64,000 nt of DNA from Methylibium petroleiphilum PM1 (GTDB taxonomy: Bacteria > Pseudomonadota > Gammaproteobacteria > Burkholderiales > Burkholderiaceae_C), in the NCBI RefSeq assembly GCF_000015725.1, contig NC_008825.1, forward strand, positions 1 through 64,000. Reading direction: 5' to 3'. Shown here piece after piece: positions 23,141 to 32,032 of the stretch (position 1 is the stretch's first letter; the number at the start of each line of letters is the position of its first letter). Made by a program: the position numbers and the translations under genes. The notes under the pieces were generated by a model that did not search any database, had not been told where the DNA came from, and saw only the letters and a program-made list of their open reading frames with translations.

Positions 23141-23554
23141 TCAGGCCGCGCCGGCGGCCGAGGGATCGCCGCTCATGTGCACCAGCTCCCAGATGTGGCC
23201 GTCGAGGTCCTCGTAGCCGTGACCGTACATGAAGCCGTGGTCCTGCGGTGCGCGCGGCACCGCGGCGCCCGCCGCCACGGCCTTCGCGACCAGCGCGTCC
23301 ACCTCGGCGCGGCTCTCGCACGACAGGCAGACCAGCACCTCGGTGGTCTGCTTGGCATCGGCGATCGGCTTGTCGGTGAAGCCCTTGAAGAAGGGCTCGG
23401 TGAGCAGCATCGCGTAGAGGTTCGGCGCCAGCACCAGGCAGGCGGCGAGGTCGTTGGTGAAGTTCGCATCGAAGCCGTAACCCAGGGCCTTGAAGAAGGC
23501 CATCGAGCGCGGCAGGTCCTTGACGGGCAGGTTGACGAAGATCTGTGAGTGCAT
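23141..23554 (-). CDS. VOC-superfamily (glyoxalase/bleomycin-resistance-like) protein
   Basis: The 137-residue single VOC-fold protein reads IFVNLPVKDLPRSMAFFKALGYGFD at the start and YGHGYEDLDGHIWELVHM at the end. The terminal Glu of the E-L pattern is a usual metal ligand of this fold. VOC members include metal-dependent lyases, dioxygenases and drug-binding proteins; no substrate is indicated. It lies between a YciI gene and the ECF sigma factor, a usual companion of such sigma genes, and is probably a target or accessory of that regulon. Confidence 0.88.
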   Translation of the reverse strand: MHSQIFVNLPVKDLPRSMAFFKALGYGFDANFTNDLAACLVLAPNLYAMLLTEPFFKGFTDKPIADAKQTTEVLVCLSCESRAEVDALVAKAVAAGAAVPRAPQDHGFMYGHGYEDLDGHIWELVHMSGDPSAAGAA

Positions 23555-23593
23555 GGCGAGTCCTTTCGGGAGATCGGTCGGAGAGAAGGCGCC

Positions 23594-24007
23594 TCAGCCC
23601 TGCGGCGCCTGCAGTTCGCGGAAGCGCTCCAGCGCTGCGCCGGGCGGGAGCTCGTCGAGCTCGTAGAGCTGCCGCACCTCCACCTCGCCATCGGCCAGCG
23701 CGCCCATCGGCGCCGGGAAGCGGCGCGCCCACTCCATCGCCTCCTCGCGCGAACGGGTCTGGATCAGCGTGTAGCCGGCGATCAGCTCCTTGCTCTCGGC
23801 GAACGGTCCGTCGGTCACCGTGCGCCGGCCGCCGGCGTAGCGGATGCGCCATCCGGCGCGGCTGGGCTGCAGGCCGGCGGCGTCGAGCAGCACGCCGGCC
23901 TGCGCCAGCGCCTCGTGGTAGGCCACCATCGCGGCCATCAGGCTGTCGTCGGGCATCACGCCCGCCTCGGTGTCGGACGTGGCCTTCACCATGATCATGA
24001 ATCGCAT
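23594..24007 (-). CDS. YciI-family (DGPF-domain) protein
   Basis: The 137-residue protein has the YciI ferredoxin-like fold, with MRFMIMVKATSDTEAG at the start and the hallmark TDGPFAESKELIAGYTLI near residues 66-83, including the DGPF motif. It is the second of two such genes in the operon with a VOC protein and an ECF sigma factor. Biochemical function is unknown for most members. It is about 40 bp upstream of the VOC gene. Confidence 0.9.
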   Translation of the reverse strand: MRFMIMVKATSDTEAGVMPDDSLMAAMVAYHEALAQAGVLLDAAGLQPSRAGWRIRYAGGRRTVTDGPFAESKELIAGYTLIQTRSREEAMEWARRFPAPMGALADGEVEVRQLYELDELPPGAALERFRELQAPQG

Positions 24008-24137
24008 CGCAGTTCTCCCGGTCGTGACGGTGAGCGCCTTTCGCGGGCTCTCGGGGGTACGACGAACGACGACGGGCCGGATCGACAGCGGCCGCGGCGG
24101 GATTTGCTGAAACGGGTGAAAGGGCGCGGGTGAGGGT

Positions 24138-24500
24138 TCAGATCGCCGACTCGAAGCACGGCCCGACCTGCCGCACCTCCACCGTGCACCACTCGGCCGC
24201 CGGGCAGGCGGCGGCGATCGCCAGCGCCTCGTCGCGCGTGGCCACGTTCAGCAGGAAGTAGCCGCCGACCATTTCCTTGGCCTCGGCGAACGGGCCGTCG
24301 ATGAGCTGAGGGCGGCCGTCACGCACCTGCAGCCGCACGGCCTCGCGGGTGGAGGCCAGCGAGTTGCTGCCTTCCAGCACCCCGCGCGCCTGCAGCCCGG
24401 CGCCGAACTGCAGCATGCGTTCATAGGCTTCCTTGCCGGCCTCGACACCGCGCTCGCGGCGCTGGCCGGTCGGTTCGACGATCAGCAGCATGTAGGACAT
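24138..24500 (-). CDS. YciI-family (DGPF-domain) protein, first gene of sigma operon
   Basis: The 120-residue protein begins MSYMLLIVEPTGQRRE and has the DGPF hallmark LIDGPFAEAKEMVGGYFLLN near residues 68-87. It is a close relative of the next gene. The 130-bp spacer between the two holds no other gene. It leads the run YciI-YciI-VOC-ECF sigma and lies 90 bp downstream of the encapsulin cargo gene on the same strand, so read-through from that operon is possible. Confidence 0.9.
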   Translation of the reverse strand: MSYMLLIVEPTGQRRERGVEAGKEAYERMLQFGAGLQARGVLEGSNSLASTREAVRLQVRDGRPQLIDGPFAEAKEMVGGYFLLNVATRDEALAIAAACPAAEWCTVEVRQVGPCFESAI

Positions 24501-24590
24501 CTCGGCTCCCGGTCACCGGCTCGCGCGCCCGAGGGGGTGCGACGGCGTGACCCGGAGCCGATTCTGCGTCGGCCGGGAAAAGCCCGACCG

Positions 24591-26576
24591 TCAGCGTGCC
24601 GGCACGCGCCGCGCGCCGCTCAGCCGGCGCACCACCGCGATGAAGCGGTCCACTTCCTCGCAGGTGTTGTAGAACGCCAGCGAGGGCCGCACCGTGGCCT
24701 CGAGTCCGAAGCGGCGCAGGATGGGCTGGGCGCAGTGGTGGCCGGTGCGCACCGCGATGCCTTCCTCGTTGAGCGCCTTGCCCACCTCGTCGGTCGTGTA
24801 GCCGTCGAGCACGAAGGACAGCACGCTGGCCTTGTCGCGCGCGGTGCCCACCAGCCGTACGCCGGCGATCGGGCGCAGCGCGTGCGTCGCGTAGTCGAGC
24901 AGGTCGTGCTCGTAGCGCGCGATGTTCTCGATGCCCACGCGCTCCACGTAGTCGAGCGCCGCGCCCAGGCCCACCGCGTCGGCGATGTTGCCGGTGCCGG
25001 CCTCGAAGCGCGTCGGCGGCCCGTGGTAGACCGTCTTCTCGAAAGTCACGTCGGCGATCATGTTGCCGCCGCCCTGCCACGGGGGCATGTCCTCGAGCAC
25101 CTCGCGCTTGCCGTAGACCACGCCGATGCCGGTGGGACCGAAGATCTTGTGGCCGGAGAACACGAAGAAGTCGGCGTCGAGCGCCTGCACGTTCACCCGC
25201 AGGTGCGAGACCGACTGCGCGCCGTCGACCAGCGCCTTCGCGCCGGCGCGGTGCGCCAGCTCGACGATCTCCTTCACCGGCACCACGGTGCCCAGCGCGT
25301 TGGACACCTGCGTCACCGAGACGATCTTCGTGCGGTCGTTCAGCAGCTTGCGGTATTCGTCGAGCCGCACCTGGCCGCTGTCGTCGACCGGGATCACGCG
25401 CAGCTTCGCGCCCTTCTCGGCGGCGAGCTGCTGCCACGGCACGATGTTGGCGTGGTGCTCGAGGTGCGAGACCACGATCTCGTCGCCGGCACCGATGTTC
25501 TGCGCGCCCCAGCTCTTGGCCACCAGGTTGATGGCCTCGGTGGTGCCGCGCACGAACACGATCTCTTCCACCGAGCTCGCGCCGATGAAGCGCCGCACCG
25601 TCTCGCGCGCGCCTTCGTAGGCGTCGGTAGCGCGCGCCGCCAGCTCGTGCGCGGCGCGGTGGATGTTGGAGTTCTCGTGCGCGTAGAAATGGGCGATGCG
25701 GTCGATCACCGACTGCGGCTTGTGCGTCGTCGCGGCGTTGTCGAACCACACGAGCGGGCGACCGTTGACGCGCTCCTGCAGGATCGGGAAGTCGCGCCGG
25801 ATCGCGTGCACGTCGAACGGCGGATGGGCCGAGGCCGCCGCGTTCGGCACGGCGCCCGCGTGGCTGCCGTGCGGCCCGGGATGGCGCTGCGCGTCGAGGA
25901 AGTAGAAGGCGCCGGGCGACGCCGCGGGGGCGCTGCCGGACGACGGCGCGTCGCTGCGCAGCAGCGAGCGCAGGTCGGCCTCCTGCGGTAGCCCGGTCGG
26001 TGCACTGCCGAGCGGCGCGATGCGCGCCTCGCTCGCGCCCGGTCCGGACGTGGCGTGCGACAGGAAGTAGTAGGGCGATGGCGTGTCGGTTGCCGCGGGT
26101 GCGCCGCCGGCCGACGGGTGCGACGGCAGCCCGACCAGCGGCGATGCGGCCGGCACGACCTGCGGCACGCCGAGGGCGTGGCTGCCGAGGCGGCCATCGA
26201 GCGTCGGCGGGAGGGTGGCCACGTGCTCGGGCAGCCCGTTCGGCGCGGCCGCATGCGGCACCAGCGCCGGGGCCGACGCACCGTGCGCCGCGGCGTGCTG
26301 GGGCGAGCTGGGCACGAGGTTGGCGCCGGGCGCCGCGGCCCCGAGCGGCAGCACGTTGGGCGTGGCCGGACCGCCGGTCAGCACACCGGGCAGCGACAGG
26401 CCGGGCGGGGTGGGCTGTGCCGGCACCGGCACGCCGCCGTGGGCGCCGCCGTCGCCGGGCAGCGCGGCGAAGAATTCGCCCGCCAGACGCGCGAGCGTGG
26501 CGGGATCGGGCAGGCCGGGCGGCAACGCGGGCTGCGCCGCCGCGACCGGGCCGCTCAGGGCATCGGACGTGGACAT
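24591..26576 (-). CDS. Encapsulin cargo: cysteine desulfurase with long disordered N-terminal domain
   Basis: The last 410 residues are a SufS-type PLP cysteine desulfurase: FSGHKIFGPTGIG holds the PLP lysine (K477) and RTGHHCAQP the persulfide cysteine (C615). The first 250 residues are low-complexity, rich in Pro, Ala, Gly and His, and look disordered. They carry a helical motif PDPATLARLAGEFFAALPG (23-41) and two short repeats, SPYYFLSHA near 166 and GAFYFLDAQ near 223. This is the layout of family 2A encapsulin cargo, in which the N-terminal domain directs loading into the shell. It converts cysteine to alanine and leaves sulfur, stored in the compartment. It lies 12 bp after the shell gene. 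Confidence 0.95.
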   Translation of the reverse strand: MSTSDALSGPVAAAQPALPPGLPDPATLARLAGEFFAALPGDGGAHGGVPVPAQPTPPGLSLPGVLTGGPATPNVLPLGAAAPGANLVPSSPQHAAAHGASAPALVPHAAAPNGLPEHVATLPPTLDGRLGSHALGVPQVVPAASPLVGLPSHPSAGGAPAATDTPSPYYFLSHATSGPGASEARIAPLGSAPTGLPQEADLRSLLRSDAPSSGSAPAASPGAFYFLDAQRHPGPHGSHAGAVPNAAASAHPPFDVHAIRRDFPILQERVNGRPLVWFDNAATTHKPQSVIDRIAHFYAHENSNIHRAAHELAARATDAYEGARETVRRFIGASSVEEIVFVRGTTEAINLVAKSWGAQNIGAGDEIVVSHLEHHANIVPWQQLAAEKGAKLRVIPVDDSGQVRLDEYRKLLNDRTKIVSVTQVSNALGTVVPVKEIVELAHRAGAKALVDGAQSVSHLRVNVQALDADFFVFSGHKIFGPTGIGVVYGKREVLEDMPPWQGGGNMIADVTFEKTVYHGPPTRFEAGTGNIADAVGLGAALDYVERVGIENIARYEHDLLDYATHALRPIAGVRLVGTARDKASVLSFVLDGYTTDEVGKALNEEGIAVRTGHHCAQPILRRFGLEATVRPSLAFYNTCEEVDRFIAVVRRLSGARRVPAR

Positions 26577-26588
26577 CGCGGCGCCTGC

Positions 26589-27518
26589 TTACTTGTAGGT
26601 GTCCGGATAGTCGTGGTACTTGCCGATCTCCACGTCCTCCAGCACAGCCAGCGCGTCGGGCGTCTGCACCGCCAGCGAGCAGTACAGCGAGATCAGGTAG
26701 GACGCGATCGCGTTGCGGTTGATCCCCATGAAGCGCACCGACAGCCCCGGGCTCTGCTCGCCCGCGAGGCCCGGCTGGTACAGGCCGACCACGCCCTGGC
26801 GCTTGTCGCCCACGCGCAGCAGCAGGATCTTGGTCTTGCCGTCGGCGATCGGCAGCTTGTCGCTCGGGATCAGCGGCACACCGCGCCACGTGAGGAACTG
26901 CGAGCCGAACAGGCTCACGGTCGGCGGCGGCACACCGCGGCGCGTGCACTCGCGGCCGAAAGCGGCGATGGCGAGCGGGTGGGTCAGGAAGAAGGCCGGC
27001 TCCTTCCACACCTTGGTCAGCAGCTCGTCGAGGTCGTCCGGTGTCGGAGCGCCGGTCAGCGGGAACACGCGCTGCTCGTCGGCCACGCTCGCCAGCAGGC
27101 CGTAGTCGGGGTTGTTGATCAGCTCGCTTTCCTGGCGCTCCTTGATCGTCTCGATGGTGAGGCGCAGCTGCTCCTTGATCTGGTCGTGCGGGCTGCTGTA
27201 GAGGTCGGACACGCGGGTGTGCACGTCCAGCACGGTGCTGACGGCATTGAGGAAGTACTCGCGCGGCTGCTGTTCGTAGTCGACGAAGGTGGTCGGCAGC
27301 TCGGCCTCGTCGCGCTGGGTGCAGGCGACCAGCACGTCCTGCGGGTTCTTGACCTGGTTGAGCCGGTAGATGCCCGCCTCCACGGGGATCCACTGCAGCA
27401 GGTGCGTCAGCCAGCGCGGGCTGATGGTCGAGAGCTGCGGGGTGGTCTTGGTGGCGTTGGCCAGCTGCCGCGCCGCGTTGTCACCGAGGGCCAGCTGGGC
27501 CGGCTGGTTCTTTGCCAT
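26589..27518 (-). CDS. srpI: Family 2A encapsulin shell protein (SrpI-like)
   Basis: The 309-residue shell protein has the HK97-type encapsulin fold in the SrpI form. Recognisable stretches are the N-terminal arm ending SPRWLTHLLQWIPVEAGIYRLN, the long spine helix SSPHDQIKEQLRLTIETIKE, WRGVPLIPSDKLPI and the C-terminal RFMGINRNAIASYLISLYCSLAVQ with DYPDTYK. Related shells are 60-subunit icosahedra that enclose a cysteine desulfurase and store elemental sulfur. An AGGAG ribosome site lies 7 bp before ATG 27518. A predicted promoter with a palindrome between its boxes is directly upstream. It is co-transcribed with the cargo gene. Confidence 0.95.
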   Translation of the reverse strand: MAKNQPAQLALGDNAARQLANATKTTPQLSTISPRWLTHLLQWIPVEAGIYRLNQVKNPQDVLVACTQRDEAELPTTFVDYEQQPREYFLNAVSTVLDVHTRVSDLYSSPHDQIKEQLRLTIETIKERQESELINNPDYGLLASVADEQRVFPLTGAPTPDDLDELLTKVWKEPAFFLTHPLAIAAFGRECTRRGVPPPTVSLFGSQFLTWRGVPLIPSDKLPIADGKTKILLLRVGDKRQGVVGLYQPGLAGEQSPGLSVRFMGINRNAIASYLISLYCSLAVQTPDALAVLEDVEIGKYHDYPDTYK

Positions 27519-27534
27519 GGAGGAACTCCTGATC

Positions 27535-27600
27535 GAACGAACGAATTGGTAATAAGAAAATGCGCCGAACGAATATCGCCGCGTTGCGGCGCAACATCAA
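27535..27600 (-). promoter_or_regulatory. Predicted encapsulin promoter with internal operator
   Basis: On the minus strand, TTGATG (27600-27595) and GATATT (27577-27572) lie 17 bp apart as -35 and -10. A 13-bp perfect palindrome, GTTGCGGCGCAAC (27583-27595), fills most of the spacer, a typical place for a repressor. Tandem CGAACGAA units flank the leader (27535-27545 and 27566-27574). The XRE regulator gene just upstream is the obvious candidate binder. Confidence 0.55.
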
Positions 27601-27644
27601 CCGGCTATAGCCACCAAGGCCGCCACGTCAGGGACCTTCCGCGA

Positions 27645-27890
27645 CTAGCCGGCGGCGCCTTCGGCCTGCGGCTCCTGCTCGCAGCGCGCCAGCAGGCTGG
27701 ACAGCCGCACGTCGAGCGCCGTGGCCAGCTTGCTCATCGTCGCGAGCGAGGGCACCGCGTCGCCACGCTCGACCTCGCCGAGGTAGCTGCGGTTGATCTC
27801 CGCGCGATGCGCCAGCAGCTCCTGCGACCAGCGCCGCTGCTCACGGTGCTGCCGCACGACGCGACCGAAATGGGCGCTCAGCGAGCTCAT
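27645..27890 (-). CDS. XRE-family transcriptional regulator
   Basis: The 81-residue protein is essentially one Cro/CI-type helix-turn-helix: FGRVVRQHREQRRWSQELLAHRAEINRSYLGEVERG, where the recognition helix follows SQELLAHRAEI, with a short acidic tail. It overlaps the serine acetyltransferase gene by 4 bp (ATGA) and lies upstream of the encapsulin shell gene. It has no ligand domain, so it may act as a simple dimeric repressor, probably at the palindrome 27583-27595. Confidence 0.92.
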   Translation of the reverse strand: MSSLSAHFGRVVRQHREQRRWSQELLAHRAEINRSYLGEVERGDAVPSLATMSKLATALDVRLSSLLARCEQEPQAEGAAG

Positions 27891-28855
27891 GCGCGGCCCT
27901 CGCTCGACACTTCGTTATGCGCGTTGGCCTGGGTCACGTTGCTGCCCGGCGGCACGCTGCGCGTCAGCCACACGTTGCCGCCGATCGTGGAGCCGCGGCC
28001 GATGGTGATGCGGCCGAGGATCGTGGCGCCGGCGTAGACCACCACGTCGTCCTCGACGATCGGGTGGCGCGGCAGGCCCTTCTGCAGGTCGCCCTTCTCG
28101 TCGGTCGGGAAGCGCTTGGCGCCCAGCGTCACCGCCTGGTAGACGCGCACCCTCTCGCCGATCACCGCGGTCTCGCCGATCACGACGCCGGTGCCGTGGT
28201 CGATGAAGAAGCCCGGACCGATCTCGGCGCCGGGGTGGATGTCGATGCCGGTCTTGCCGTGCGCCAGCTCGGCGACGATGCGCGCCAGCAGCGGCACGCC
28301 CAGCCGGTACAGCCGGTGTGCGATGCGGTGGTGGATCATCGCTTCGATGCCGGGGTAGCACAGCAACACCTCGTCGACGCTGCGCGCCGCCGGGTCGCCG
28401 CGGAACGAGGCCTGCACGTCGCTGTCGAGCAGGCTGCGGATCTGCGGCAGCGCGGCAGCGAACGCGCGCACCTTGGCGAGCGCCTGCGCGTAGCTGTCGA
28501 GGTCGGGACGACCGTGCTGGCGAGCGTCGTGGCGCAGCTCCAGCCGCAGCTGGCCGAGCAGTGCGTTGAGCACCGTGTCGAGCGTGTGGCCGACGTAGTA
28601 GTCCTCGCTCTCCTGGCGCAGATCGGGCGGGCCCAGGCGCATCGGGAACAGCGCGCCGCGCAGGCCCTGCACGATCTCTTCCAGCGCTTCGCGCGACGGC
28701 AGCTCGCGGCCACCGGGCTCGCGCGGGCGCTGTTGCCCGGCGCGCCAGCGCTCGCGCGCGGCGCGCAGTTGCGCGACCACGCTGCCCAGGTCGAAGCTCG
28801 GTGCGGCGTCGATCGGCAGCACGCCCGCTGCGGTGCCGCTCAATCCTGCACCCAT
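27887..28855 (-). CDS. cysE: Serine O-acetyltransferase (CysE/SrpH-like)
   Basis: It makes O-acetylserine from serine and acetyl-CoA, the first step of cysteine synthesis. The 322-residue protein has an N-terminal helical domain and a C-terminal left-handed beta-helix: GKTGIDIHPGAEIGPGFFIDHGTGVVIGE holds the catalytic His-Asp region near 215-240, followed by hexapeptide turns IVEDDVVVYAGATILGRI. The ATG 28855 start overlaps the rhodanese end by 16 bp. Serine acetyltransferase genes regularly accompany family 2A encapsulins, and the product would supply cysteine for the desulfurase. Confidence 0.92.
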   Translation of the reverse strand: MGAGLSGTAAGVLPIDAAPSFDLGSVVAQLRAARERWRAGQQRPREPGGRELPSREALEEIVQGLRGALFPMRLGPPDLRQESEDYYVGHTLDTVLNALLGQLRLELRHDARQHGRPDLDSYAQALAKVRAFAAALPQIRSLLDSDVQASFRGDPAARSVDEVLLCYPGIEAMIHHRIAHRLYRLGVPLLARIVAELAHGKTGIDIHPGAEIGPGFFIDHGTGVVIGETAVIGERVRVYQAVTLGAKRFPTDEKGDLQKGLPRHPIVEDDVVVYAGATILGRITIGRGSTIGGNVWLTRSVPPGSNVTQANAHNEVSSEGRA

Positions 28856-29307
28856 GGCAGGCCGTGGTGGCGCCAGCCGTCGGCATGGCCGCGCTGCTGC
28901 GCGGCGTCGAGTTCGCCCTCGAAGCCTTCGAGCACGTTGTAGGCCTGCGTGAAGCCGGCCTTGGCCGCGGCTTCCGCCGCCAGCGCCGAGCGCTTGCCGC
29001 TGCGGCACAGCAGCAGCACGACCTGGTCCTTTCCGACCTTGGCCTCGAGTTCGCGCACGAAGCGCGGGTTGCGCGTCAGTGAGGTGCCGGTGGCCCAGGC
29101 CACGTGCACGCTGTCGGGCACGTGGCCGACGAACTTGCGCTCCTCGGCGGAGCGCACGTCCACCAGCACCGCGTGGCCCTGCTGCACCAGGGCCCAGGCG
29201 TCGCGCGGTGTCACCCCGCCGGCATGGGACAGCGCGCTCGCCTCGGCCTCGCGGCGGGCGGCGACGAGAACGGACAGCTCCGGGGGCGTGTCGAGGACAG
29301 CAGACAT
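28840..29307 (-). CDS. Rhodanese-like sulfurtransferase
   Basis: The 155-residue single-domain rhodanese has the active-site loop LLCRSGKRSALAA near residue 101, whose cysteine carries a persulfide. Typical rhodanese elements VLVDVRSAEERKFVGHVPDSVHV precede it. It could transfer sulfane sulfur to or from the encapsulated desulfurase. It is the first gene of the rhodanese-SAT-XRE run. On the minus strand its leader contains CTATAACC, a possible -10. Confidence 0.92.
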   Translation of the reverse strand: MSAVLDTPPELSVLVAARREAEASALSHAGGVTPRDAWALVQQGHAVLVDVRSAEERKFVGHVPDSVHVAWATGTSLTRNPRFVRELEAKVGKDQVVLLLCRSGKRSALAAEAAAKAGFTQAYNVLEGFEGELDAAQQRGHADGWRHHGLPWVQD

Positions 29308-29367
29308 GGCGCGGGATCGACGTTCCGCCGCCTCGCGGGCGGCCGGTCGATCGGGTGGTTATAGACA

Positions 29368-29437
29368 GCCGCCAGCGTAGGGAGCTGGCGGCCGAACCGG
29401 AACCAATCTCTGCGCGCTTGCTTATGCAGGAAGCAAG
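29368..29437. repeat. Two perfect hairpins between metY and rhodanese genes
   Basis: The first has a 9-bp stem (GCCGCCAGC 29368-29376 / GCTGGCGGC 29384-29392). The second has a 7-bp stem (CTTGCTT 29417-29423 / AAGCAAG 29431-29437). Neither has a T-run on either strand, so they are not clear intrinsic terminators. They lie in the leader of the rhodanese gene and downstream of metY and could be RNA-stabilising or regulatory structures. Confidence 0.5.
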
Positions 29438-29474
29438 GATGCGCCGCCGTCCACGCCGGCGCGACCGCGGGCCG

Positions 29475-30776
<1,302 letters not shown>

Positions 30777-30836
30777 CGGGCGGCTCCAGGGGGTGGCGGG
30801 AGCCGGCAGCCTAGGCGCTCGGAGGCGGATTGGGAA

Positions 30837-30853
30837 CTATGGTTATCGCATAG
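30837..30853. promoter_or_regulatory. Palindrome upstream of metY
   Basis: CTATG-GTTATCG-CATAG (30837-30853) is a 5-bp inverted repeat with a 7-bp spacer, 60-77 bp before the metY start. It is also the only A/T-rich patch of this spacer. The spacing suits a dimeric LysR-type regulator such as a sulfur regulator, but the assignment is an inference. Confidence 0.35.
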
Positions 30854-30887
30854 CGACACCGCCCCGGAGCCCGCGCCGTGCCGGGGC

Positions 30888-31310
30888 TCAGAACGGCAGC
30901 AGCTCGCCGTTGACGATCCACGGCGTGCCGAACCTGTCGATCAGCATGCCCCAGCGGCGCGCCCAGAACGCGGGCTGCATCGGCATCGTGACCTGGCCGC
31001 CGTCGGCCAGCGCCGCGAACACGGCCTCGGCCTCGTCGACGCTCGGGTAGTCCACGGCGATCGACACGCCCTTGATGCCCTCGAAGGGCTGGTCGGCCGG
31101 GCAGTCGCCGGCATAGAGCATGCCGCCGCCGGGCAGCACCAGGCGGGCATGCAGGATGCGGTGCAGGAACTGCTTGGGCATCTGCTCGGCCATCGGCGAG
31201 TCCGCGCCGCTCATCAGCACTTCGAGCTTGCCGTTCAGCGCGCGCTCGTAGAAGCGCATGGCGTCGGCGCAGTTGCCGTTGAATCCGAGGTAGGCGATGG
31301 CTTGGGTCAT
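30888..31310 (-). CDS. VOC-family protein (PhnB/YjdN-like)
   Basis: The 140-residue protein begins AIAYLGFNGNCADAMRFYERAL, has LHARLVLPGGGMLYAGDCP in the middle and ends RRWGMLIDRFGTPWIVNGEL. This is the PhnB/YjdN pattern of VOC proteins once labelled 3-demethylubiquinone methyltransferase-like. No metal-binding set is obvious and no substrate is known. It stands alone, downstream of nothing related, and ends 112 bp before the metY start region. Confidence 0.9.
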   Translation of the reverse strand: MTQAIAYLGFNGNCADAMRFYERALNGKLEVLMSGADSPMAEQMPKQFLHRILHARLVLPGGGMLYAGDCPADQPFEGIKGVSIAVDYPSVDEAEAVFAALADGGQVTMPMQPAFWARRWGMLIDRFGTPWIVNGELLPF

Positions 31311-31396
31311 GTCGGGGCTCCTGGGAAGGAAGGTCGGTGGCAGGCTTGCACGACCACGACGAACGGGCGGCCCCGGAATCGACAGCCCCGCGGGTT

Positions 31397-31645
31397 TCAG
31401 CGGTAGAAGGCCTCCACCTTGCCCTTGAGCTTGATCATCAGCGGCTTGCCCTTGCGGTCCAGCGTGCGGCCGGCCGGCACCTTGACCCAGCCTTCGCTGA
31501 TGCAGTATTCCTCGACGTCGAAGCGCTCCTTGTCGTTGAGGCGGATGCCGATCTCATGCTCGAACACGGCCGCCACGTGGTGCGGGCTGGACGGGTCGAC
31601 GGACAGCCGGTCGGGCAGGGCGGGCGTGGCGGGGGCTTCGGTCAT
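31397..31645 (-). CDS. DUF3297 family protein
   Basis: The 82-residue protein matches DUF3297: ALPDRLSVDPSSPHHVAAVFEHEIGIRLNDKE, then YCISEGWVKVPAGRTLDRKGKPLMIKLKG. This small conserved proteobacterial family is sometimes mislabelled as glutathione peroxidase. ATG 31645 follows GAGG by 5 bp; the upstream in-frame TTG at 31666 has no ribosome site. Function is unknown. Confidence 0.88.
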   Translation of the reverse strand: MTEAPATPALPDRLSVDPSSPHHVAAVFEHEIGIRLNDKERFDVEEYCISEGWVKVPAGRTLDRKGKPLMIKLKGKVEAFYR

Positions 31646-31702
31646 GACGGCCTCGGAGGGTGGCAACAGAGAGTCCTCGATTGTCGAGGACCCGGGCCGG
31701 CC

Positions 31703-32032
31703 CTAGCCGACGCTGAGGCTGCAGTCGCAGCCGCGCCCGGCGGAGATCGAGCGCCGGGCCCAGCGCCCGAGCGCCGGGGCGAGCCAGCGCGCGGCCTTCG
31801 GCAGGAAGCGGGCCGGCTGCTCGACCAGCCCGCAGCGGTAGAGCCCGCCGCCGACATCGCCGTCACCGGCCTCACGCCACAGCAGTGCGGCGCAGGCGCC
31901 CTGCGTGCGGCGGCTCACCAGCACGCCGGCCGGGCAGGGCTCGCTGGCACAACAGACGCCGCAGCCGTTGCAGGGCTGGCCGGCGGCCGGCTTCGGGGGC
32001 GCATCGATGTGGAGCTGGATGACCGCGTGCAT
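31703..32032 (-). CDS. Cysteine-cluster protein (YkgJ-like metal-binding type)
   Basis: The 109-residue protein has a dense cysteine motif CNGCGVCCASEPCPAG (Cys 21, 24, 27, 28, 33) and further cysteines near 44, 67 and at the C terminus (CDC). The first motif resembles the CxxCxxCC pattern of YkgJ-type putative zinc/iron chelating proteins. There is no signal peptide, so it is cytoplasmic. It lies 57 bp downstream of nothing recognisable and upstream of the DUF3297 gene on the same strand. Confidence 0.75.
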   Translation of the reverse strand: MHAVIQLHIDAPPKPAAGQPCNGCGVCCASEPCPAGVLVSRRTQGACAALLWREAGDGDVGGGLYRCGLVEQPARFLPKAARWLAPALGRWARRSISAGRGCDCSLSVG

